Assembly: GCF_025145645.1 (NCBI RefSeq)
Contig: NZ_CP102252.1
Span: 3,596,001-3,660,000 of the forward strand
Direction: 5' to 3'
DNA: 64,000 nucleotides
Source: Alistipes senegalensis JC50
Lineage (GTDB): Bacteria > Bacteroidota > Bacteroidia > Bacteroidales > Rikenellaceae
Shown one piece after another: positions 17,841-25,084 of the stretch. The notes under the pieces were generated by a model that was given only the letters and a program-made list of their open reading frames with translations, ran no database searches and was not told the origin of the DNA. The position numbers and the translations under genes are program-made. Each line of letters begins with the position of its first letter. The stretch's first letter is position 1.

Positions 17841-17899
17841 ATAAGGGTTTATTACCTTTGTTATTGAAATAACAAAGGATTCATGCCAAGAACCCTTAT
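17841..17899 (+). promoter_or_regulatory. Promoter and nested palindromes upstream of the carboxyltransferase
   Basis: TACCTTTG at 17853-17860 is a consensus -7 box. It lies inside a perfect inverted repeat (CCTTTGTTATT, GA, AATAACAAAGG, 17855-17878). A second, outer pair ATAAGGGTT (17841-17849) and AACCCTTAT (17891-17899) encloses it. The inner palindrome covers the predicted transcription start, the expected place for a repressor operator; the outer pair could also form an RNA or DNA stem. Confidence 0.65.
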
Positions 17900-17918
17900 A
17901 AATCAATAAAATACAAAA

Positions 17919-19775
17919 ATGGCGAGAAATCTCAAAATCAGAGACCTTACGTTGCGCGACGGCCAGCAGTCGTCGTTCGCGACCCGTATGAACCAGGAGC
18001 AGATCGACCGCTGTCTGCCGTTCTACAAAGATGCCAATTTCTATGCTATGGAGGTCTGGGGCGGCGCCGTACCCGATTCGGTGATGCGTTATCTCAACGA
18101 GAATCCCTGGACGCGCCTCGAAACGATCTACAAGGCGGTGGGCGATGTCTCGAAACTCACGGCTCTTTCGCGGGGCCGCAACCTGTTCGGCTACTCGCCC
18201 TATACGGACGAAATCATCGACGGCTTCTGCCGCAATTCGATTCAGAGCGGCCTGGGGATCATGCGTATTTTCGACGCCCTGAACGATGTCGATAACGTGA
18301 AATCGACGGTCAAATACGTCAAGCAGTACGGCGGCATCGCCGACTGTGCGGTTTGCTACACGGTCGATCCGAAATACCCCGAACTGGGCTTCTGGGCCAA
18401 GTTGACGGGCAAATCGAATCCCAAGCCGGTCTTCACCGACGCCTATTTCCTCGACAAGGCCAGGCAGATGGCCGCGCTGGGCGCCGACATGATCACCATC
18501 AAGGACATGTCGGGACTCATCCCGCCGCGCCGCGTCGCCACGCTCGTGCGGTTGTTCAAGAAGAACCTTTCGATTCCCGTCGATTTCCATACCCATTGCA
18601 CCCCGGGCTACGGACTGGCCTCGGTGCTCTCGGCCATCATCGCCGGAGTGGATGTCGTGGACACCAACTGTTGGTATTTCGCCGAGGGCACCGGAGCTCC
18701 GGCCATCGAATTGATCCACGTCTTCTGCAAGAAGCTGGGTATCGAGACGGGCGTCAATATGGAGGCCGTCGCCAAGATCAACACCCAGCTGCGCGACATC
18801 CGCAAGGAGCTCAACCAGTCGGTGTTCGGCGTCGAGAAACCCGAACCCAAGGCGTTCAATCCGCTGACCGACACGCTGCCCGACGAGATCGACGCACTGT
18901 TCGACAAGGCTATCGCCGCCGCCCAGCGCGACGACGAGGACGCCACGCTCGACGCCTGCCGCAAGATCGAGGCTTACTTCGGCTTCCCGGCTCCCAACGA
19001 GCTGGTCCAGAAGGCCGAGATTCCCGGCGGCATGTATTCGAACATGGTCGCCCAGCTCAAACAGCTCAAGGCCGAGGAGATTCTTCCCCGTGCTATGGAG
19101 CTGATCCCGACGGTACGCCTGGCCGCTGGCCTGCCGCCGCTGGTGACCCCGACTTCGCAGATCGTGGGCGCCCAGGCCGTCAACTGCGCCCTCGACGAGA
19201 AGGCCGGACGACCGATGTACTCCAACAAGTCGTCGCAGTTCGTGGGGCTGGTCAAGGGCGAATACGGCAAAACGCCGGTGAAGGTCGATCCCGAATTCCG
19301 CTTCAAGATCTGCGGTGTTCGCGAAGAGACGCCCTACGACACGTCGAAATACCAGATGCAGCCCAATCCCGAACTGCCCGAGGCCGGCGGTGTGAAGCTC
19401 GCGGCCGACGAGAAGGAGGTGCTGTTGCTCGAACTCTTCCCGCTCGTGGCCAAGACGTTCCTTACCAATATGAAAGTGAAGGCTTACGAGGCTTCGAAGC
19501 CTGCCGAACCCGCCGTGAAGGCCGAGGAGAAGCCCGCTGAAGCGGCGAAGGCCGTGATTACGGGCAACACCGTGACGGCTCCGCTGCCGGGGCGCGTGAT
19601 CGAACTCAAAGTGAAAGTGGGGGATACGGTCAAGGCGAACGACGAGGTTCTCGTGCTCGAAGCCATGAAGATGGAGAACTCCATCACGACCGATTATGCA
19701 GGTACGGTGAAGCAGATTCTGGTCGCCGAAGGCCAGACGGTCGCCACCGATGCCGTGCTGATGGAGATTGAATAA
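17919..19775 (+). CDS. oadA: Biotin-dependent carboxyltransferase (oxaloacetate decarboxylase alpha / pyruvate carboxylase B type)
   Basis: 618 residues. The N-terminal HMGL-like TIM barrel (about 5-275) begins KIRDLTLRDGQQS and includes MITIKDMSGLIPP and the metal-binding VDFHTHCTPG. A conserved carboxylase domain follows (about 290-490), then an Ala/Glu/Lys-rich linker (about 515-545) and a biotinyl domain with the biotin-accepting Lys in LEAMKMENS (about residue 584). The chain therefore both carries biotin and transfers carboxyl groups between oxaloacetate/pyruvate and biotin. No beta or gamma subunit or biotin carboxylase is in the window, so it could serve the sodium-pumping decarboxylase or a split pyruvate carboxylase. 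It ends at a strong terminator. Confidence 0.9.
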   Translation: MARNLKIRDLTLRDGQQSSFATRMNQEQIDRCLPFYKDANFYAMEVWGGAVPDSVMRYLNENPWTRLETIYKAVGDVSKLTALSRGRNLFGYSPYTDEIIDGFCRNSIQSGLGIMRIFDALNDVDNVKSTVKYVKQYGGIADCAVCYTVDPKYPELGFWAKLTGKSNPKPVFTDAYFLDKARQMAALGADMITIKDMSGLIPPRRVATLVRLFKKNLSIPVDFHTHCTPGYGLASVLSAIIAGVDVVDTNCWYFAEGTGAPAIELIHVFCKKLGIETGVNMEAVAKINTQLRDIRKELNQSVFGVEKPEPKAFNPLTDTLPDEIDALFDKAIAAAQRDDEDATLDACRKIEAYFGFPAPNELVQKAEIPGGMYSNMVAQLKQLKAEEILPRAMELIPTVRLAAGLPPLVTPTSQIVGAQAVNCALDEKAGRPMYSNKSSQFVGLVKGEYGKTPVKVDPEFRFKICGVREETPYDTSKYQMQPNPELPEAGGVKLAADEKEVLLLELFPLVAKTFLTNMKVKAYEASKPAEPAVKAEEKPAEAAKAVITGNTVTAPLPGRVIELKVKVGDTVKANDEVLVLEAMKMENSITTDYAGTVKQILVAEGQTVATDAVLMEIE

Positions 19776-19801
19776 GCTCTCTCCGCTTTTTGTGCGTATT
19801 T

Positions 19802-19843
19802 TTCCGTCCGCAGCGCCCGAATGCGTTGCGGACGGAATTTTTT
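19802..19843 (+). terminator. Intrinsic terminator of the carboxyltransferase gene
   Basis: TTCCGTCCGCA and TGCGGACGGAA form an 11-bp stem followed by six T. Confidence 0.85.
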
Positions 19844-19858
19844 GCGCCTCTTGCTGCT

Positions 19859-20467
19859 CTATTCCCGCTGCAAGGGCGTTCCGTCCATCCGGTCGGTGTA
19901 GAGGATGCCGTCGAGGTGATCGACCTCGTGCTGGAAAATGACGGCCGTGAAGCCTCCGATGCGCTCCGTCCGTTCGGCGAACTGTTCGTCGCGGTAGCGC
20001 AGCACGATCTGCTGCGCGCGCGTCACTTCGCCGTAGCAGCCGGGAATCGAGAGGCATCCCTCGCGTCCCGGAGCCGTTTCCGCAGAGTATTCGATGATTT
20101 CCGGATTCAGATAGATTTCGAAAGGCTCTCCCGGCTTGTCGAACCGCTGTACGGCGATCATCCGCCGCAGGATGCCCACCTGCGGGGCGGCTATCCCTAC
20201 GCCGGTGTTCTCCGGGTCCCGTACCGTGGCGAGCATCCGGCGGCGCAGCGTTTCGTAGTCGTCCGAACGCTCCATGCCCTCGGCCATCGGGGCCGATTTG
20301 CGGCGGAGCGTCAGCGAATCGCTGCGGTCGGTGACCGTCAGTACGCGCATGATTCCGCCGTCTCCGGCATTTATGATCTCTTTCTCGGCGCTTTTGAATT
20401 TTTGCGAGCACCCTGCGAGCGCGAGTCCGGCGGCCGTGCCCAGACAGATTCTGCATAGTGTTTTCAT
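19859..20467 (-). CDS. def: Peptide deformylase with lipoprotein signal
   Basis: 202 residues. All three deformylase motifs are intact: GVGIAAPQVG, EGCLSIPG and QHEVDHLDG, supplying the metal-binding Cys and two His and the catalytic Glu. The enzyme removes the formyl group from new proteins. Unusually, residues 1-20 (MKTLCRICLGTAAGLALAGC) form a lipoprotein signal with a lipobox, so this copy may be membrane-anchored outside the cytoplasm. The deformylase domain proper begins near Met40 (MRVLTVTDRSDSL), which could act as an alternative start for a cytosolic form. A further upstream extension of the frame runs through the tRNA-Met gene and is not credible. A separate housekeeping copy probably exists elsewhere. 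Confidence 0.88.
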   Translation of the reverse strand: MKTLCRICLGTAAGLALAGCSQKFKSAEKEIINAGDGGIMRVLTVTDRSDSLTLRRKSAPMAEGMERSDDYETLRRRMLATVRDPENTGVGIAAPQVGILRRMIAVQRFDKPGEPFEIYLNPEIIEYSAETAPGREGCLSIPGCYGEVTRAQQIVLRYRDEQFAERTERIGGFTAVIFQHEVDHLDGILYTDRMDGTPLQRE

Positions 20468-20485
20468 GATGCAAATATAAAAAAG

Positions 20486-20518
20486 AAAACCGGAGGTCCG
20501 ATACGACCTCCGGTTTTT
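20486..20518 (-). terminator. Terminator after tRNA-Met
   Basis: AAAACCGGAGGTC and GACCTCCGGTTTT form a 13-bp stem just downstream of the tRNA and upstream of the deformylase start. Confidence 0.8.
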
Positions 20519-20523
20519 CGAAG

Positions 20524-20597
20524 TAGCGGGTCCGAGACTTGAACTCGGGACCTCATGATTATGAATCATGCGCTCTAACCAGCTGAGCTAACCCGCC
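20524..20597 (-). tRNA. tRNA-Met (anticodon CAT)
   Basis: Folds as a full cloverleaf of 74 nt without the encoded CCA: acceptor GGCGGGT / ACCCGCT (first pair G-U), D stem GCTC/GAGC, anticodon stem CATGA/TCATG around loop TTCATAA, T loop TTCAAGT. Anticodon CAT; the paired position 1 argues against the initiator. A lysidine-modified tRNA-Ile reading AUA is not excluded. Confidence 0.93.
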
Positions 20598-20614
20598 ATT
20601 GCTGAAAGCGAGTG

Positions 20615-20622
20615 CAAAGGTA
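20615..20622 (-). promoter_or_regulatory. Promoter -7 box of tRNA-Met
   Basis: Minus strand TACCTTTG, 18 nt before the tRNA 5' end; matches TAnnTTTG. Confidence 0.65.
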
Positions 20623-20731
20623 ATAGAAATTTTCAATCGTGCAAAATCTTTCGGCAAAAAATCGCATGAAAAATTCACCGCGAAATGCTGTGGCATTGAT
20701 TTTGAACCTCCTGCATGAAAATTTCAAACCT

Positions 20732-21415
20732 ATGTCCCTTACCGATACCGCCCGTGACGGGCTTGCCGATACGCTCGGCGCCGTCAAAGTCGCCGCAGGA
20801 CTGGTGCTTCTCGCAGCTCTCTCGTGGGAGATCATCGCCGGAGACCATGTCCACATGTCCGGAACGTACCTGACCATTCAGTTTATTGTCTGTCTCGTCT
20901 TTCTGTGCGATTTTTTTGTCCGCTGGACCGCAGCCGAACGCCGCACCCGTTTTTTCTGGCGCAACCTGCCGTTTCTGCTGCTGTCGGTTCCCTACCTGAA
21001 CATTCTCGCGTGGAGCGGCCTGCGCATGACCCATGACTGGGCGATCCTCGTGGGGCTGATTCCGTTGCTGCGGGCTTTTTTGGCCATGATTATCATCGTG
21101 CGGTGGCTCGTCCGCGGCACCAAGATGCGGCGGCTGTTCGTCGCCTATATCTTTACCGTGGCGGTCTTCACCTATATTTCGGCTCTCGTCTTCTACGACT
21201 ACGAGGCGCTCGCCAACCCCAAGCTCCACGGCTTCGGCAACGCGCTCTGGTGGGCGTGGATGAACGTCACGACCGTCGGCGCCGAGATCTTCCCCGTCAC
21301 GGTCATCGGCAAGATCTTCTGCGTGCTGCTGCCGTCACTGGGCATGATGTTCTTTCCGATCTTCACGACCTATGTTTTGCAGGAGTATGCCCCGGACGAA
21401 AAGTCCGGCCAGTAG
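20732..21415 (+). CDS. Voltage-gated-type ion channel with non-canonical selectivity filter
   Basis: 227 residues from MSLTDTARDG; an open extension to 20639 adds a non-family leader. Six hydrophobic segments fit a six-helix channel subunit (about 20-40, 50-70, 85-105, 108-128, 135-155, 195-220). The pore region FGNALWWAWMNVTTVG aligns with potassium channels, but the filter reads TTVGAE instead of TVGYG. The fourth segment carries few Arg, so voltage sensing may be weak. It is likely a cation channel whose selectivity cannot be assumed. The stop codon lies in a GC-rich hairpin (21403-21422) shared with the convergent sulfatase. Confidence 0.8.
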   Translation: MSLTDTARDGLADTLGAVKVAAGLVLLAALSWEIIAGDHVHMSGTYLTIQFIVCLVFLCDFFVRWTAAERRTRFFWRNLPFLLLSVPYLNILAWSGLRMTHDWAILVGLIPLLRAFLAMIIIVRWLVRGTKMRRLFVAYIFTVAVFTYISALVFYDYEALANPKLHGFGNALWWAWMNVTTVGAEIFPVTVIGKIFCVLLPSLGMMFFPIFTTYVLQEYAPDEKSGQ

Positions 21416-21430
21416 GCCGGACCCTTCGTG

Positions 21431-22807
21431 TCATTGCTGCGGTTTGGCGTCGTAGAAACTCTTGTAGTCGCCGTGGCGCGGCGCTCCGGGTTTGTCCGGA
21501 TACCATCCCGGCAGTTCGTCAACCCGGGCTTTCAGCCGTGCGTGGAGCGCCTGCACCTCGGGCGTACAGTCCGCAATGTCGAGAGGATGCTCTTCCAGCG
21601 GGTCTTCGGCGTAGTGGTAGAACCGTCCGTCCCAGTAATATTTGTACTCCTTGTCGTAGGCGCACCGTGCGGCCCGCGGGTAGGTCTTGTGGGGCCACAG
21701 CGGGTTGAAGTGCAGTAGCGAGAACTCCCTTTCGAGCGGCTCCTGTCCGCAGAGCTCCGGGTAGAGCGATATGCCTTCCGCGCCCCACTCCTCGGGAATC
21801 TCGATCCCCATAGCGTCGGCTATCGTCGGCATGAAGTCCGTCAGATCCACCAGCCGGTCGCTGACCCGTCCCTCGCGGATCTTGTCGCCCCATGCGATCA
21901 GCAGGGGCACATGCGTTCCGTAAACCGTCGGAGAACCTTTTCCGCCCTCTATTTGCTGTCCGTCCTCCATCTGCGACGTGATGAGGGGGCAGGTGCCGTT
22001 GTCGCCGACGAAGATCAGGATCGTGTTGTCCCAGATGCCGCGTTCCTCGAGTTTCGCCACCAGCTGCCCGACCTGCTTGTCGAGATAGGCGACCATGTCC
22101 GGAAAATGGCGGGAGTCTTTCTTGAACCGTGTGTCCGGATCGTCGGTCCAGCACTCCGAATCGGGCGTGGCGACGTGCGGCGTGTGTACCAGCGGGGTGG
22201 GATAGTAGAGCAGGAAGGGTTTGCCGGCTTCGGTCTGCCGGTCGATGTATTCGAAGGCGTAACGCTGGAAATCGTCCGGCGCATAGTAGCTGAATTCGTA
22301 ATGGCCGTTGTCATCGACGTAGGAGAATGCGTAGCGGTCCGTCGCCCGCTCTCCGGCCAGCTCCTTGTAGATTTGCAGCTGGGTGAGGCACCATTCGTCG
22401 AATCCGAGCTTGCCGACCATTTCGCGCGACCGTCCGAGCTGCCATTTTCCCACCACGGCCGTCGAGTATCCGGCCTGTCGGGCCAGATGGGCGAACGTGT
22501 GGTCGTCGTCGTTCATGTATCCGAAATTGACATAGTTGCGGTCGTTGTAGACGCCCGTCATCAGCTGCACGCGCGACGGGGTGCTGAGCGGTGTCGCGTG
22601 CATGTTTTCGTAGCGGATGGCCCGTTCGGCCAGCGCGTCGAGGTGCGGAGTGTTGTAACTGGTGCCTCCGTAGCATCCGAGACATTCGGCTCCCATGTCG
22701 TCGGCCAGTACCAGGATGATGTTGGGGCGCGTTTCCTGCTTCGGGGCGCATCCCGCGGCGGCGACCGCCAGCAGGCCGAGCCCTGTCGTTCTGAGTTCCC
22801 TGTTCAT
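21431..22807 (-). CDS. Sulfatase, Ser-type, lipoprotein
   Basis: 458 residues. Lipoprotein signal (MNRELRTTGLGLLAVAAAGC), then the sulfatase/alkaline-phosphatase fold: NIILVLADDMG supplies the metal-binding Asp pair, and TPLSTPSRVQLMTG is the active-site motif S-x-P-S-R, in which Ser is oxidised to formylglycine. Ser rather than Cys implies maturation by an anaerobic radical-SAM enzyme, normal for gut Bacteroidetes. VVGKWQLG and FVGDNGT supply further catalytic and metal residues. It probably removes sulfate from host or dietary glycans in the periplasm or at the surface. No glycan-uptake genes adjoin it. Confidence 0.93.
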   Translation of the reverse strand: MNRELRTTGLGLLAVAAAGCAPKQETRPNIILVLADDMGAECLGCYGGTSYNTPHLDALAERAIRYENMHATPLSTPSRVQLMTGVYNDRNYVNFGYMNDDDHTFAHLARQAGYSTAVVGKWQLGRSREMVGKLGFDEWCLTQLQIYKELAGERATDRYAFSYVDDNGHYEFSYYAPDDFQRYAFEYIDRQTEAGKPFLLYYPTPLVHTPHVATPDSECWTDDPDTRFKKDSRHFPDMVAYLDKQVGQLVAKLEERGIWDNTILIFVGDNGTCPLITSQMEDGQQIEGGKGSPTVYGTHVPLLIAWGDKIREGRVSDRLVDLTDFMPTIADAMGIEIPEEWGAEGISLYPELCGQEPLEREFSLLHFNPLWPHKTYPRAARCAYDKEYKYYWDGRFYHYAEDPLEEHPLDIADCTPEVQALHARLKARVDELPGWYPDKPGAPRHGDYKSFYDAKPQQ

Positions 22808-22840
22808 GGTTGGGTTTCGTTTTTATGGGTTTATGTTTCG

Positions 22841-22848
22841 CAAAAATA
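22841..22848 (-). promoter_or_regulatory. Promoter -7 box of the sulfatase gene
   Basis: Minus strand TATTTTTG, 33 nt before the sulfatase ATG; matches TAnnTTTG. Confidence 0.55.
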
Positions 22849-22921
22849 ATAATTTTCGGCTAAACGACAATTGTTTCTTTCGGTTTTGTGTTTCGTTTTA
22901 TTTTGAACCCGCTCGCATACA

Positions 22922-22954
22922 TCGAAAAATCCGGCTCCCTCGGGGAAGCCGGAT
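22922..22954 (-). terminator. Intrinsic terminator of mscL
   Basis: ATCCGGCT / AGCCGGAT stem followed on the minus strand by five T, 24 nt past the mscL stop. Confidence 0.75.
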
Positions 22955-22978
22955 CGCCACAGGGCCGTTGCCGTGCGT

Positions 22979-23464
22979 TTATTTCTTCTGCTCTTTCAGC
23001 AGGTCGCGGATCTCCGTCAGCAGCAGTTCTTCCTTCGACGGTGCGGGCGGTTCGGGAGCGGGTGCCGGAGCCGCCTCCTTTTTCTTCATCAGGCGGTTCA
23101 TCAGCTTGACCATCAGGAACACGCAGAGCGCCAGGATGGTGAAGTCCACGCACTGCTGGATGAATGCGCCGTAGTTCCAGTAAATCGGTTCCGCGGCGGC
23201 CGCAGCCTGTGCGGCGTCGCCTTGGGACACAATGCCCTCCACGGACTGCACGGCGCTCGACGTGATGTCGCGCACTTTCGAGATGTCGAGCCGGAGTTGC
23301 GAGAAGTCGGTATTCCCGATCAGTGCGCCGATCGGGGGCATGAGAATATCGTTTACGAGCGACGATACGATCTTGCCGAATGCGCCGCCGATGATGACGC
23401 CGACGGCCATGTCCATTACGTTGCCTTTGAGGGCGAACTCTTTGAATTCTTTGAGAAATGCCAT
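22979..23464 (-). CDS. mscL: Large-conductance mechanosensitive channel MscL
   Basis: 161 residues. The N-terminal helix and first membrane span (FKEFALKGNVMDMAVGV, then IIGGAFGKIVSSLVND) are hallmark MscL sequence. A second span sits at about 104-122 and a C-terminal cytoplasmic helix with a Pro/Ala linker follows (EELLLTEIRDLLKEQKK). The protein opens under membrane tension to release solutes during osmotic down-shock. It is longer than the usual 130-140 residues because the periplasmic loop (about 52-100) carries an Ala-rich insertion (GDAAQAAAAAEPIYW). It has its own promoter and terminator. Confidence 0.95.
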   Translation of the reverse strand: MAFLKEFKEFALKGNVMDMAVGVIIGGAFGKIVSSLVNDILMPPIGALIGNTDFSQLRLDISKVRDITSSAVQSVEGIVSQGDAAQAAAAAEPIYWNYGAFIQQCVDFTILALCVFLMVKLMNRLMKKKEAAPAPAPEPPAPSKEELLLTEIRDLLKEQKK

Positions 23465-23496
23465 GTCTGTTACGGTTTTAGTGTTTTAATTGAGAA

Positions 23497-23504
23497 CAAA
23501 AATA
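23497..23504 (-). promoter_or_regulatory. Promoter -7 box of mscL
   Basis: Minus strand TATTTTTG, 32 nt before the mscL ATG. Confidence 0.55.
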
Positions 23505-23594
23505 GGAATTTTTTCCGGTTTTCCAATAAAATATACGATCTTCTGCCGGACTTATAAAATCGGCTTCGTACGTCCGCTGTGTTCCTATTTTTTG

Positions 23595-23602
23595 TATCTT
23601 TG
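23595..23602 (+). promoter_or_regulatory. Promoter -7 box of the six-gene symporter operon
   Basis: TATCTTTG, 30 nt upstream of the symporter ATG; matches TAnnTTTG. No clear -33 TTTG at the right distance. Confidence 0.55.
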
Positions 23603-23632
23603 GGGGCGTAAAGAGACTTTTTTTCCGTAATT

Positions 23633-25084
23633 ATGACTCCTGCTGCTGTCATTGCCGCCGTTTTGGGCTACATAGCCGTCCTGTTCGTCGTGGCGTGGGT
23701 TTCGGGCCGCCGTGCCGACAATGCCGGGTTTTTCACCGGAAACCGCCGCACGCCGTGGTACATGGCGGCCTTCGCCATGATCGGAGCCGCCATGTCGGGC
23801 GTGACGTTCATCTCGGTTCCGGGCTCCGTGGCCGTCGATTCGTTCTCCTACATGCAGATGGTCGCAGGCTTCACGGTGGGGCAGCTCGTCGTGGCTTTCG
23901 TGCTGATACCCACCTTCTACCGGCTGCGGGTGGTCTCGCTCTACGAGTACCTCGACGACCGTTTCGGCGTCGCCTCGCACCGCACCGGGGCGTGGTTCTT
24001 CTTCATCTCCAAGATGCTGGGGGCCGCGTTGCGGGTCTATGTCGTCTGCGCCGTGATGCAGCTGCTGGTCTTCTCGCACTACGGCATTCCGTTTTGGGCC
24101 AATGCCTTGATAACGATGCTTTTCGTGTGGCTCTACACCCAGCAGGGCGGCGTGAAGTCGCTGATCTGGACAGATACGCTCAAAACCCTCTGCCTCGTGG
24201 CGAGCCTCGTGCTGTCGATCGTCTTCATCATGCGGGGACTCGGACTTTCGTTCTCCGATACGGTCCGTGAGGTTTCGGCCTCGCCGATGTCGCGGATTTT
24301 CTTCTTCGACGATCCCGCTTCGGACCGCTATTTCTGGAAGATGTTCGCCGCAGGCATCGTCCTGCTGGTCGCCATGACGGGACTCGATCAGGATATGATG
24401 CAGCGCAACCTGAGTTGCGCCACGCCGCGCGATTCGCAGAAGAACATCGTGCTGACGGCCGTGAGTCAGATTTTCGTCATCTTCCTTTTCCTGGTGCTGG
24501 GCGTGCTGCTGTACCTCTACATGGAGCGCAGCGGCCTGACACCGCCCGCCAAGAGCGATCAGGTCTTTTCGCTGGTCGCCGTCGATGGCGGACTGCCGCT
24601 TGTCGTTGGCATCCTGTTCGTTGTGGGGCTTATCTCAAGCACCTATTCGGCCGCCGGATCGGCCCTCACGGCCCTCACGACCTCCTTTACGGTCGATATT
24701 CTCGAAGGCACGAAACGCTGCGGCGAGGAGCGTCTCACGCGCCTTCGCAAAGGGGTTCATATACTGATGGCGCTGGGCATGGCCGCCGTGATCCTCGCTT
24801 TCGAATACTGGGCCGACGACAGCGTTATCAACCTGGTCTATAAGGTCGCCGGCTATACTTACGGCCCGATTTTGGGTATGTTCGCTTTCGGGATGTTCAC
24901 GCGCCGCAAGGTCCGCGACCGCTGGATTCCGCTGGTTGCCGTCGCGGCTCCGGTGCTGAGTGCGCTGGTGCAGTGGTGGGCCCGCGAGGCGTGGGGCTAC
25001 CGGATCGGGTTCGAATTGTTGATTTACAATGCCGCATTTACGATGATCGGCATGTCGTTGCTTGTTGAACGAGATGAAAAATAA
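23633..25084 (+). CDS. Sodium:solute symporter (SSS family)
   Basis: 483 residues with about 13 predicted membrane helices. The N-terminus (GRRADNAGFFTGNRRTPW followed by MIGAAMSGVTFISVPG) is characteristic of the SSS family, and the middle contains GLDQDMMQRNLSCATPRDS, the conserved loop of Bacteroidetes members. SSS carriers use sodium to import sugars, sialic acid, amino acids or vitamins; the substrate is not evident. It heads a tight operon: the last 11 bases overlap the start of the amidase/golvesin gene. Confidence 0.92.
   Translation: MTPAAVIAAVLGYIAVLFVVAWVSGRRADNAGFFTGNRRTPWYMAAFAMIGAAMSGVTFISVPGSVAVDSFSYMQMVAGFTVGQLVVAFVLIPTFYRLRVVSLYEYLDDRFGVASHRTGAWFFFISKMLGAALRVYVVCAVMQLLVFSHYGIPFWANALITMLFVWLYTQQGGVKSLIWTDTLKTLCLVASLVLSIVFIMRGLGLSFSDTVREVSASPMSRIFFFDDPASDRYFWKMFAAGIVLLVAMTGLDQDMMQRNLSCATPRDSQKNIVLTAVSQIFVIFLFLVLGVLLYLYMERSGLTPPAKSDQVFSLVAVDGGLPLVVGILFVVGLISSTYSAAGSALTALTTSFTVDILEGTKRCGEERLTRLRKGVHILMALGMAAVILAFEYWADDSVINLVYKVAGYTYGPILGMFAFGMFTRRKVRDRWIPLVAVAAPVLSALVQWWAREAWGYRIGFELLIYNAAFTMIGMSLLVERDEK

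Noticed and set aside
16683..20474. Very long minus-strand open frame across the AI-2E, carboxyltransferase and deformylase genes
   Set aside because: It crosses three well-supported genes and their intergenic regulatory sites, and has low-complexity His/Arg/Asp composition typical of antisense frames.
20524..20569. N-terminal extension of the deformylase into the tRNA-Met gene
   Set aside because: The extension is encoded by tRNA sequence and the terminator between; the lipobox start at 20467 is consistent.
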